Shown in pieces: positions 7,447 to 13,615 of a stretch of DNA of 13,615 nucleotides (its first letter is position 1; the number at the start of each line of letters is the position of its first letter). A model generated the notes under the pieces. The model ran no database searches. It worked only from the letters and a program-made list of their open reading frames with translations, and had not been told where the DNA came from. This DNA comes from an uncultured Methanobrevibacter sp. (lineage in GTDB: Archaea > Methanobacteriota > Methanobacteria > Methanobacteriales > Methanobacteriaceae). A program made the translations under genes and the position numbers. The DNA is taken from contig CACZNW010000193.1 of the NCBI GenBank assembly GCA_902782595.1, positions 1 to 13,615 of the forward strand, in the 5' to 3' direction.

Positions 7447-7463
7447 TTTTTTTAAAACAATTC

Positions 7464-7481
7464 TATACCCTATGGGGTATA
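7464..7481. promoter_or_regulatory. CsoR-type operator O2 before the P-type ATPase
   Basis: TATACCC-TATG-GGGTATA is a perfect inverted repeat with 7-base arms (7464-7470 and 7475-7481). It shares TATACCCTA with O1. It lies between the csoR stop (7446) and the ATPase start. A TTTAAAA box at 7451-7457, after a T-run, would place a transcription start near 7480, inside O2. So the ATPase may have its own repressible promoter besides readthrough from csoR. Confidence 0.65.
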
Positions 7482-7505
7482 CCTATACTAATGGAGCTGT
7501 TTAAA

Positions 7506-9371
7506 ATGAACCTCACAAAAAATGAAAAAAAGAACATATTGCTGATAGCAATATCATCACTGAGTTTGATATTAAGTTTCGCACTGTCACTCGACTACAT
7601 TTCATGGATTGCAGTAATCCTATGCGGAATACCAATATTTAAGGAATGTATAAGTGGACTGATAACTGAATTTGATATTAAAGCGGACCTGCTCGTGTCA
7701 ATTGCAATTGTCGCATCAATTATTATTGGTGAAACATTTGCGGCAGGAGAAATTGCAACAATAATGGCTATAGGAGGATTTTTAGAAGAGTATACAGTAT
7801 CCAAAGCACAAAGCAAAATAAAAGACCTTGTGAATATGACACCTCAATTTGCAACACGAATTAAAAACGGATACGAAGAAAAAATACCTATAAACGAAGT
7901 CAAAACCGGAGACATTCTAAAAGTACTTCCCGGTGAAAGCATTCCAACAGACGGAGTGATAATCTCCGGTGAAACATCAATTGACCAGTCATCTCTAACC
8001 GGCGAGTCACTTCCCGTTGACAAAACATTAGATGATGAAGTATACGGAGGAACTATCAATCTTTACGGTTCATTTACAATGCAGACAACAAAAATAAGCA
8101 GGGACAGTGCACTTCAAAAACTAATCAGATTAGTTGAATCATCTGCACCTGAAAATGCGAACGTTGTGCGTCAGGCAGACAAGTGGGCAACATTAATTGT
8201 GGCAATAGCATTTACCTCTGCAATATTAACATACCTCTACACATTTGAAATTGCAAGGTCTGTCAGTATTCTGGTAGTATTCTGCCCGTGCGCACTGGTA
8301 CTTGCAACACCAACCGCAATAATGGCTGCAATAAGCAACCTGACAAAATATGGAATTCTTGTAAAAGACGGACAGTCAATTGAAGAACTGGCTCGAATCG
8401 ATGTTTTGGCATTTGATAAAACCGGCACATTAACACACGGCACTCCCGAAGTGGTGAAAGTAGTTTGTGAGGATGAAGAGGAAATGATATACCTTCTAGC
8501 ATCACTTGAATCAAAATCCGAACATCCTCTGGCAAAGGCAATTTTAAAGTATTACAATAAAAACGAACTGGCCGAGGTCAGCGAATTTGAAATGCACATC
8601 GCAAACGGAATAAGCGGAACTGTAAAAGAATCAAAAATAATAGCCGGAAACAGAAAATTTTTAAAATCACAAAACATTGCTCTAAAATACGGTGAAAACA
8701 ATCCGAATAATGAGATTATAATTTATGTTGCAAAAGACGGAGAGGTTATTGGAAAAGTGCACCTTGCCGACACATTACGTGAAACTGCAAAAGAAACAAT
8801 CAAAAATCTGAAACGCCTAAGGGTTAGAACTACACTGCTCAGCGGAGATAACAGTAAAACAGCAAATCATATTGCAAGCGAAGTAAAAATTAGAAATGTT
8901 AAAGCAGAATGTCTTCCCGAAGATAAAACCGACTATATTCAGGGCGAACAGAGAAAGGGAAATAAAGTTGCAATGATCGGGGACGGGATAAATGATGCTC
9001 CTTCGCTTAGAAAGGCAGATGTGGGAATCGCAATGGGAAGCATCGGAAGTGACATGAGCATTGAAGCGGCAGACATTGCACTGATTAACGACAATATCAG
9101 CGACATACCTCATCTGATTGCACTTGCAAGAAAAACAATACGAACCATTAACATTAGCATTGGCTTTGCGGTATCTCTTAATAGTGCGGCAATGGGACTG
9201 GCAATTTTAGGATATTTGAATCCAATTGAAGGAGCTTTAATCCACAATATATCATCAGTGGCAGTGATTCTTTATTCAGTGCTGCTTACCAACTATACAA
9301 GTTCGGAAAGGAATCTGAAAACCCCCAAGAAATTAGGTATACCTAAAACTTTAAATACATCAGGCAGATAA
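7506..9371 (+). CDS. P1B-type heavy-metal-translocating ATPase, probably copper
   Basis: It is an ATP-driven metal exporter with about eight membrane helices and no N-terminal HMA domain. Numbered from the ATG at 7506, it shows the A-domain TGES (165-168), the transport-site CPC in the sixth helix (FCPCALVLATP, 260-262), the phosphorylation site DKTGT (Asp304), the SEHP signature (His340) and GDGINDAP (492-499). The last helix has HNISSVAVILYSVLL (580-594). It resembles neither the M-x-x-SS of CopA nor the D-x-G of ZntA exactly, so the metal is not fixed by sequence alone; the CsoR fingerprint favours Cu(I). An in-frame ATG at 7491 gives five more residues. I prefer 7506 because GGAG (7493-7496) lies 9 bases before it. 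Confidence 0.93.
   Translation: MNLTKNEKKNILLIAISSLSLILSFALSLDYISWIAVILCGIPIFKECISGLITEFDIKADLLVSIAIVASIIIGETFAAGEIATIMAIGGFLEEYTVSKAQSKIKDLVNMTPQFATRIKNGYEEKIPINEVKTGDILKVLPGESIPTDGVIISGETSIDQSSLTGESLPVDKTLDDEVYGGTINLYGSFTMQTTKISRDSALQKLIRLVESSAPENANVVRQADKWATLIVAIAFTSAILTYLYTFEIARSVSILVVFCPCALVLATPTAIMAAISNLTKYGILVKDGQSIEELARIDVLAFDKTGTLTHGTPEVVKVVCEDEEEMIYLLASLESKSEHPLAKAILKYYNKNELAEVSEFEMHIANGISGTVKESKIIAGNRKFLKSQNIALKYGENNPNNEIIIYVAKDGEVIGKVHLADTLRETAKETIKNLKRLRVRTTLLSGDNSKTANHIASEVKIRNVKAECLPEDKTDYIQGEQRKGNKVAMIGDGINDAPSLRKADVGIAMGSIGSDMSIEAADIALINDNISDIPHLIALARKTIRTINISIGFAVSLNSAAMGLAILGYLNPIEGALIHNISSVAVILYSVLLTNYTSSERNLKTPKKLGIPKTLNTSGR
9333..9346. promoter_or_regulatory. perfect palindrome TTAGGTATACCTAA before copZ
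   Basis: A 14-base perfect palindrome lies inside the last codons of the ATPase gene, 46 bases before the copZ start. Its core GGTATACC also occurs at 7476-7483, overlapping O2. It could be a third CsoR site for an internal copZ promoter. It might also be codon chance (LGIPK), so treat it as tentative. Confidence 0.3.
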
Positions 9372-9392
9372 ATATTAAAATGGTGAATAGCT

Positions 9393-9596
9393 ATGGCTGA
9401 AAAAGAAATTAAGGTTGTGGGCATGCACTGCCCATCATGTGTAAATGCAGTTGAACTATGTTTAAAAGACGTTGACGGAATTGAAGATGCGAAAGCCGAT
9501 TTGAACTCCGGCATAACCACAATCACAATGTCCGGCGACGTAAGTGATGCTGACATCAGTGAGGCTGTTGAAGAAGCAGGATTCAAAGTGGAATAG
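9393..9596 (+). CDS. copZ: HMA-domain metallochaperone, CopZ-like
   Basis: The 67-residue single heavy-metal-associated domain has a beta-alpha-beta-beta-alpha-beta pattern. Its metal loop GMHCPSC carries the two metal-binding thiols Cys13 and Cys16. The fold continues with VNAVELCLKDVDGI and EAVEEAGFKVE. Such proteins carry Cu(I) or another soft metal to the exporter. The ATPase here lacks its own N-terminal HMA domain, so this separate protein may take that role. The gene starts 21 bases after the ATPase stop, behind a GGTGA site (9382-9386), and is likely cotranscribed. Confidence 0.92.
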   Translation: MAEKEIKVVGMHCPSCVNAVELCLKDVDGIEDAKADLNSGITTITMSGDVSDADISEAVEEAGFKVE

Positions 9597-9598
9597 CA

Positions 9599-10369
9599 TT
9601 ACTTACCCCTTTCTTTTTTTAGGAATTCCATTAAAATATCCAATATTTCATGATTATTCCCGCCAACTAAAAGGTTATGTTTAACATTATCAAAAACAAT
9701 CAAACGGGAGTTTTTAATTTTACCTTGAAGTTTTCTTTCCAGGCTTAATCGGGAAATTTCATCATATTTTCCGGCCAGAATTAAAGTCGGAACATTAATG
9801 TCAGACAGTTCCTCGTCAATATCAAAACTCAGACACACATCAACAGCCTTTATATAAGCTTCGGTATCAGCGGTTTGAGAGGCAGTTTGTCTTAACAAAT
9901 CCAATTCCACTTTATTTGATTTTATAACATCCGGACACAATACCTTCGGTAAAATCAAATTGTAAAACTCCTCAAAACTCACATTTAATGCTGCTTTAAA
10001 CTGATTTAAAATATCTTTCAGATAATCATCGCATTTTGAAAACCCACTCATCACAACAAGAGATGTGACATAATCCTGATATCTGACCGTGAAATCAATT
10101 GCAATAGCCCCTCCCAGAGAAAATCCAACCATATGTGCTTTTTTAATATTCAATTCATCCAGCAGTTTTTTTAAATCTTCAACATAAGATGTCCGGGTTA
10201 CATCATCAGTTAACTCCGACTGTCCGTGACCCGGCAAATCAAATCTAAGGATTTGGTGAGTATCCTTTAAATTGGCTGCCAAAAATTCCCAGTAAGTTAA
10301 ATTATCAGAAAGCCCATGGATAAAAACAACAGTTTCACCCCTGCCTTCAACTTTATAGTACATATCCAT
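9599..10369 (-). CDS. alpha/beta-fold hydrolase
   Basis: A 256-residue alpha/beta hydrolase related to the haloperoxidase/esterase/MenH group. It has FIHGLSDN (oxyanion region, 17-23), RFDLPGHGQS (42-51) and the nucleophile elbow GFSLGG with Ser84. The acid is Asp203 in LILAGKYDEIS and the base is His231 in NVKHNLL, a complete Ser-Asp-His triad. No signal peptide is present, so it acts in the cytoplasm. The substrate cannot be read from sequence. The ATG at 10369 is followed by another at residue 3, and neither has a strong ribosome site, so the message may be nearly leaderless. The gene converges on copZ with only two bases between the stops. Confidence 0.92.
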   Translation of the reverse strand: MDMYYKVEGRGETVVFIHGLSDNLTYWEFLAANLKDTHQILRFDLPGHGQSELTDDVTRTSYVEDLKKLLDELNIKKAHMVGFSLGGAIAIDFTVRYQDYVTSLVVMSGFSKCDDYLKDILNQFKAALNVSFEEFYNLILPKVLCPDVIKSNKVELDLLRQTASQTADTEAYIKAVDVCLSFDIDEELSDINVPTLILAGKYDEISRLSLERKLQGKIKNSRLIVFDNVKHNLLVGGNNHEILDILMEFLKKERGK

Positions 10370-10494
10370 ATGTTTAATGAATATTACCTAAATATTTAAT
10401 GCATATTTAAATCCCCTTAACAAGGAATGAAATCCCATTTTCATGAGATTATTATGATATAGATATTCTTTGAGTGTCAAACAATTTATCTTAA

Positions 10495-10541
10495 TAGTGA
10501 AAGAATACTCTGAACTCTTTAAGGTTAGAGATAAATTTCAA
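10495..10541 (+). repeat. strongly degraded IS200/IS605-type right end
   Basis: TAGTGAAAGAATACTC (10495-10510) is identical to 1993-2008. An imperfect stem follows (CTCTGAAC with GTTAGAG, one bulged G), and TTCAA lies at 10537-10541, 40 bases after GTGAA. The order of elements matches the right ends elsewhere in the window, but the stem is weak. It lies 163 bases before a much better copy of the family. Confidence 0.35.
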
Positions 10542-10685
10542 AAAAAAGTGCATCGAGAATACCTTTCAAATACTCTCTGATGTACTATAAATAAAAAACA
10601 AATAAATTAATAAATGACAAAGAGTAATCAAACTTTTTTCAACAATAAACAAGTCAAAAAAAAAGTTAAAATAATCGAATATTGT

Positions 10686-10791
10686 CTGAACCTTCGGGAC
10701 GATGGAGATAGCACGGCAATCCTATACTCACCGGAGCATACAGCCCGTGAAGTAAGAATCCTCAAGTTCTACAAAGTGGAGGTGGTTCAAG
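10686..10791 (+). mobile_element. solo tnpB 3' end with omegaRNA-like right end (relic)
   Basis: Bases 10704-10791 match 1-88 at 80 of 88 positions with no gaps. The reading frame from 10686 gives LNLRDDGDSTAILYS, a TnpB-like C-terminal tip. The TAG stop of the first copy has become CCG, so an ORF from 10614 runs on to 10868; I regard that ORF as accidental. Both stems are damaged by uncompensated changes: A-C in the first, and G-G and A-G mismatches in the second. The element ends in GGTGGTTCAAG at 10781-10791. No other part of tnpB is present, so this is a fragment or a non-autonomous (PATE-like) element. The rest of the 10370-10930 gap holds only promoter-like A+T-rich DNA. Confidence 0.6.
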
Positions 10792-10892
10792 AATCTCCAA
10801 AGAGAAGTATTCCTCCCCAAATAACATCTGAAAAAATAACTTCCCCAAACAATAATATCAAATTTTAAATAACTTAACCAACAAACCATTAA

Positions 10893-10928
10893 GCATATAA
10901 TAAATTAATTATTATAAAAAAGGGATTA
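10893..10928 (+). promoter_or_regulatory. promoter and ribosome site of gap
   Basis: GCATATAATAAATT (about 10893-10906) is a TATA-like box, and AAAGGGATT lies just before the ATG at 10931. The distance implies a very short leader. Motif-based only. Confidence 0.4.
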
Positions 10929-10930
10929 AA

Positions 10931-11947
10931 ATGAAAACTGTTGCAATAAATGGTTATGGAACCATCGGTAAAAGAGTGGCTGATGCTGTTGCCGCTCAGG
11001 ACGATATGAAAGTAATTGGTGTTAGTAAAACTAGACCCAACTACGAAGCAAGAACTGCTGTTGAAGAAAAAGGCTATCCTTTATACATTGGAATTCCCGA
11101 AAGAGAACAATTATTTAAAGATGCCGGAATTGAAATAGCAGGTACTGTTGAAGATATGATTCAAGAAGCAGATGTCGTTGTTGATTGTACTCCCGGAAGT
11201 ATCGGTCCGCAAAACCTTGAAATGTATAAAAAAGCTGGCGTTAAAGCTATTTATCAGGGTGGAGAAGACCATGAGTTAACCGGTCTTTCATTTAATGCTA
11301 TTTCAAATTATGATGATTCCTACGGTGCAGATTATACCAGAGTAGTTTCATGTAACACTACAGGACTCACCCGTACATTATCAACAATCGATCCGATAGC
11401 AGACATTAAAAAAGTAAGGGCAGTGATGGTTAGAAGAGGATCAGATCCGTCTGAAATTAAAAAAGGACCAATTAACGCTATTGTTCCAAACCCTCCTAAA
11501 GTACCTTCCCACCATGGTCCGGATGTAAAAACCGTAATGAACGGAATTGATGTTACTACCATGGCATTACTCGTACCTACTACCCTGATGCACCAGCACA
11601 ACATCATGGTTGAAATCAACAACGACGTTGAAACCGAAGAGATTGTTGAAGCACTGGAAAAACGTTCAAGAGTAATAGTAGTGTCCGCTGAAGAGGGATT
11701 AGGTTCAACTGCCGAGTTAATGGAATATGCCAAAGAACTTGGAAGAAACAGAAACGATTTATATGAAATTCCTGTCTGGAAAGAATCCATTAATGTTGTG
11801 GGAAATGAACTGTTCTACATGCAGGCAGTACATCAGGAATCCGATGTAATACCTGAAAATATTGATGCAATTCGTGCACTTCTTGAAATGGAAAGCGACA
11901 ACGAAAAATCAATCGCCAAAACAAACAAAGCAATGGGAATATTATAA
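10931..11947 (+). CDS. gap: archaeal type II glyceraldehyde-3-phosphate dehydrogenase
   Basis: It oxidises glyceraldehyde-3-phosphate to 1,3-bisphosphoglycerate, or runs the reverse reaction in gluconeogenesis, which is the main direction in methanogens. The 338-residue protein has an N-terminal Rossmann motif INGYGTIGKRVADAV (6-20), the catalytic cysteine in SCNTTGLTR (Cys141) and the archaeal-type MHQHN segment with His221 as likely base. It also has VRRGSDPSEIKKGPINAIVPNP, which is characteristic of the archaeal branch. Length equals that of the family, and the protein is cytosolic. It stands at the head of a plus-strand pair with the endonuclease IV gene 35 bases downstream. The intergenic T8 run at 11964-11971 may partly separate them. 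Confidence 0.96.
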   Translation: MKTVAINGYGTIGKRVADAVAAQDDMKVIGVSKTRPNYEARTAVEEKGYPLYIGIPEREQLFKDAGIEIAGTVEDMIQEADVVVDCTPGSIGPQNLEMYKKAGVKAIYQGGEDHELTGLSFNAISNYDDSYGADYTRVVSCNTTGLTRTLSTIDPIADIKKVRAVMVRRGSDPSEIKKGPINAIVPNPPKVPSHHGPDVKTVMNGIDVTTMALLVPTTLMHQHNIMVEINNDVETEEIVEALEKRSRVIVVSAEEGLGSTAELMEYAKELGRNRNDLYEIPVWKESINVVGNELFYMQAVHQESDVIPENIDAIRALLEMESDNEKSIAKTNKAMGIL

Positions 11948-11963
11948 TTCCCACATTTTACTA

Positions 11964-11971
11964 TTTTTTTT
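11964..11971 (+). terminator. T8 run between gap and nfo
   Basis: A run of eight T, 17 bases after the gap stop, can act as an archaeal terminator. It sits just 12 bases before the next start codon, so it would reduce cotranscription of the two genes. Confidence 0.3.
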
Positions 11972-11982
11972 AACTGATACAT

Positions 11983-12819
11983 ATGAAACATAAAGTACTT
12001 TTCGGACCTGCGGGAAGTCCGGTTAATTACAAGGGAGCAGCATATAAAGCTCCAAAATACATTCATCGTGAAGGACTTGACTCCTATGAATACCAGTCAC
12101 CTTACGGTGTGAGAATCGGCGAAACATCTGCTTCAACATTAAAAGATGAATCCGAAAAGCATGATATTTTAATTTCAATGCATGCGCCGTATTACATCAA
12201 TTTATGTGCAAAGGAAGAGTCCAAACTTGACAAAAGCATCGGCCATCTGATAGCTGCCGCTCGTGCAGGTGAATGGATGGGTGCATACCGTCTGGTATTT
12301 CACCCCGGAGCCTACCTCAACAGAAAACCTGAAAAAGCAATGGAAATATCAAAAAATACCGTTAACCGATTGTTTGAAGAACTTGAAGCTGAAGGAATTG
12401 AAGAGTTTACCTTTGCTCCCGAAACTACAGGCAAAAGAACACAACTCGGAAATGTTTCTGAAGTTGTGGAGTTATGCGCAACATTCGACCACTTTGAACC
12501 TACAATTGATTTTGCGCATGTTCATGCAAGAGGCCGTGGGTTTTTAAACAAAAAAGAAGATTATAACTGCATATTTTCAATAATCGAGGACAATCTTGAT
12601 ATTGACATTCTGCACTGTCATTTTACCACCATCGAATACGGCCAAGGTGGCGAAGTAAAACACCATGTACTGGCTGAAAGTGATGAATACGGTCCGAATA
12701 TAAGGGATTTACTTTCCAATTTAATTGATAATGGCTGGAATGCAAATATTATTTGCGAAACACCTGAACGTGACCTTGATGCATTGAAGATGAAGAAAAT
12801 CTATGAAGAGATGATTTAA
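11983..12819 (+). CDS. nfo: endonuclease IV family AP endonuclease
   Basis: The 278-residue TIM-barrel protein is of the endonuclease IV (xylose-isomerase-like) family, which cleaves DNA 5' to abasic sites using three metal ions. Family blocks appear in order: SMHAPYYINL (His67), RLVFHPGAY (His107), FAPETTGKRTQLG (Glu147), PTIDFAHVHARGRG (Asp176, His179), LHCHFTTIEYG (His211/His213), VKHHVLAE (His227/228) and IICETPE (Glu259). These match the metal ligands of Nfo. A plain deviation is HCHFTTIEYG where E. coli Nfo has the H-x-N-D-S-K stretch, as in other archaeal members. No strong ribosome site precedes the ATG. The stop codon TAA overlaps the stop of the convergent zinc-ribbon gene. Confidence 0.9.
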   Translation: MKHKVLFGPAGSPVNYKGAAYKAPKYIHREGLDSYEYQSPYGVRIGETSASTLKDESEKHDILISMHAPYYINLCAKEESKLDKSIGHLIAAARAGEWMGAYRLVFHPGAYLNRKPEKAMEISKNTVNRLFEELEAEGIEEFTFAPETTGKRTQLGNVSEVVELCATFDHFEPTIDFAHVHARGRGFLNKKEDYNCIFSIIEDNLDIDILHCHFTTIEYGQGGEVKHHVLAESDEYGPNIRDLLSNLIDNGWNANIICETPERDLDALKMKKIYEEMI

Positions 12820-13325
12820 TAGTTTTTCACCGAATCGATTAAATCATCCATATCACTGAATAAATCATTAACATCATCATTATCTTTTTTATTTGAACTT
12901 AAAAGGATAACAAGTTCGTTTATCAGATCCTCCATTTTATCAACGAAGGTGTTTAACAGACCAATTTTATTTTCAATTTCATCGTCAACCAGTCCGCTGT
13001 CATCCAGTTCAATCATTTTTCGGGTTATCTGTAGCTGATTATAAAACAGCTGATTGGACTTTCTGATTGCTGATGTGAATCTGGAATAAGAAGCATGATT
13101 CGGTTCGAATAATTTTTCAACGAGTTCCGATGCCCTTGACTGTTTTAAATTATAATCTTCTTCTATCCGATTTACTTGGGATTCATATTTTGACGAAACC
13201 CTGACTACTTCTGTTTGCGGGCCATGATAGACCTTTTTTCCGCATTGTGTGCAGAAATGCTGATTCGCCACCAGTCTGGCTCCGCAGTAAATACAAAAAT
13301 GATTATGATTATCTTGGGATGTCAT
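12816..13325 (-). CDS. zinc-ribbon protein with helical C-terminus, function unknown
   Basis: The 169-residue protein has an N-terminal double-CxxC zinc ribbon (Cys11, Cys14, Cys25 and Cys28 in FCIYCGARL and HFCTQCGKK). A charged, heptad-like helical region follows at about 40-169, including KMEDLINELVILLSSNKKDN and an acidic end. No enzyme motif or membrane helix is seen. Proteins of this layout are common and largely uncharacterised in methanogens; the ribbon may bind nucleic acid or a protein partner. A TATA-like box lies on the minus strand near 13393-13403. The stop codon overlaps that of nfo by two bases, and the coding regions share four bases. Confidence 0.85.
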   Translation of the reverse strand: MTSQDNHNHFCIYCGARLVANQHFCTQCGKKVYHGPQTEVVRVSSKYESQVNRIEEDYNLKQSRASELVEKLFEPNHASYSRFTSAIRKSNQLFYNQLQITRKMIELDDSGLVDDEIENKIGLLNTFVDKMEDLINELVILLSSNKKDNDDVNDLFSDMDDLIDSVKNY

Positions 13326-13488
13326 TTTACAAAAAACCTATTTTTTAACATGAATATGGCGAATGTATTTAATGTTTCCTACAAATCACCGGTTTATTAT
13401 AACTTTTTATTGCTATTTAAGTTTATCGAAAGTTTTTAAAAAATAATTCAACAAATTTTTAATGTATTAATTGCGATTAATTCCATTA

Positions 13489-13596
13489 ATGTTTCAAATA
13501 ATCAACTATAAACCGTTTAAATTGAATTATATTTATACAATTAAAGTTGATGATAAAAATGTTTTTGAGATTCATTCAGCATCACTAAAAAGATAA
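13489..13596 (+). CDS. possible 35-codon ORF
   Basis: An ATG at 13489 opens 35 codons to a TAA at 13594-13596. The second half (TIKVDDKNVFEIHSASLKR) looks more protein-like than the surrounding A+T-rich DNA. There is no ribosome site. It may be a fragment of a decayed gene or chance. Bases 13326-13488 show nothing beyond the promoter of the minus-strand zinc-ribbon gene. Confidence 0.15.
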   Translation: MFQIINYKPFKLNYIYTIKVDDKNVFEIHSASLKR

Positions 13597-13615
13597 TTGC
13601 CAATATTTGAAAACA

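Noticed and set aside
8263..8541. Overlapping minus-strand ORFs inside the P-type ATPase
   Set aside because: Opposite-strand shadows of a strongly conserved coding frame.
10614..10868. An 84-codon ORF upstream of gap
   Set aside because: Its middle is the IS right end (hairpins and TTCAAG) and the tip of a tnpB whose stop codon was lost. The start has no ribosome site and both ends are low-complexity. Treated as a relic, not a gene.
11332..11790. 152-codon minus-strand ORF inside gap
   Set aside because: Lies fully under the conserved GAPDH frame; hydrophobic Ser/Thr-rich content typical of an antisense shadow.

Overview
The window looks like a piece of a methanogenic archaeon of the order Methanobacteriales, most likely Methanobrevibacter. 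The DNA is AT-rich. It carries an archaeal type II glyceraldehyde-3-phosphate dehydrogenase, both subunits of DNA topoisomerase VI, a Dim2/Pno1-like KH protein, TATA-type promoters with GGAGG/GGTGAT ribosome binding sites, and a beta-helix protein of the kind common in that genus. Genus is an inference; no rRNA is present.

Layout. Bases 1-88 are the 3' tip of an IS200/IS605-type tnpB gene with its right-end (omegaRNA-like) hairpins; the body of the element lies upstream of the window. Next come a beta-helix protein (188-1243, +) and a VUT/YhhQ queuosine-precursor transporter (1276-1925, -) split by a single-base slip in a T6 run. A second degraded IS right end lies at 1993-2036. The information-processing block follows: KH-domain protein (2223-2837), an 843-base gap holding a shredded minus-strand pseudogene and a long A+T-rich leader with a 20-base direct repeat, then top6B-top6A (3681-6497) as a tight operon. 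An orphan STAS-domain gene (-) separates this from a metal cassette on the plus strand: csoR, a P1B-type ATPase and a copZ-like chaperone. Two CsoR-type palindromes precede the first two genes, and a third palindrome with the same core lies before copZ.

An alpha/beta hydrolase (9599-10369, -) closes that block. The region 10370-10930 has no intact gene; it holds two more IS-right-end relics, one of them 80/88 identical to bases 1-88. The right part has gap (10931-11947) followed by an endonuclease IV family gene (11983-12819). A zinc-ribbon protein (12816-13325, -) converges on the latter so tightly that the stop codons overlap. The last 290 bases hold promoter-like DNA and at best a 35-codon ORF.

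How it fits together. The core genes serve chromosome topology, rRNA/ribosome maturation, central carbon metabolism and base-excision repair. The csoR-ATPase-copZ set reads as a self-regulated metal (probably Cu(I)) efflux unit. The most noteworthy signal is the family of four tnpB-less or nearly tnpB-less IS200/IS605 right ends in different states of decay, which may be relics of non-autonomous elements or stand-alone guide-RNA loci.
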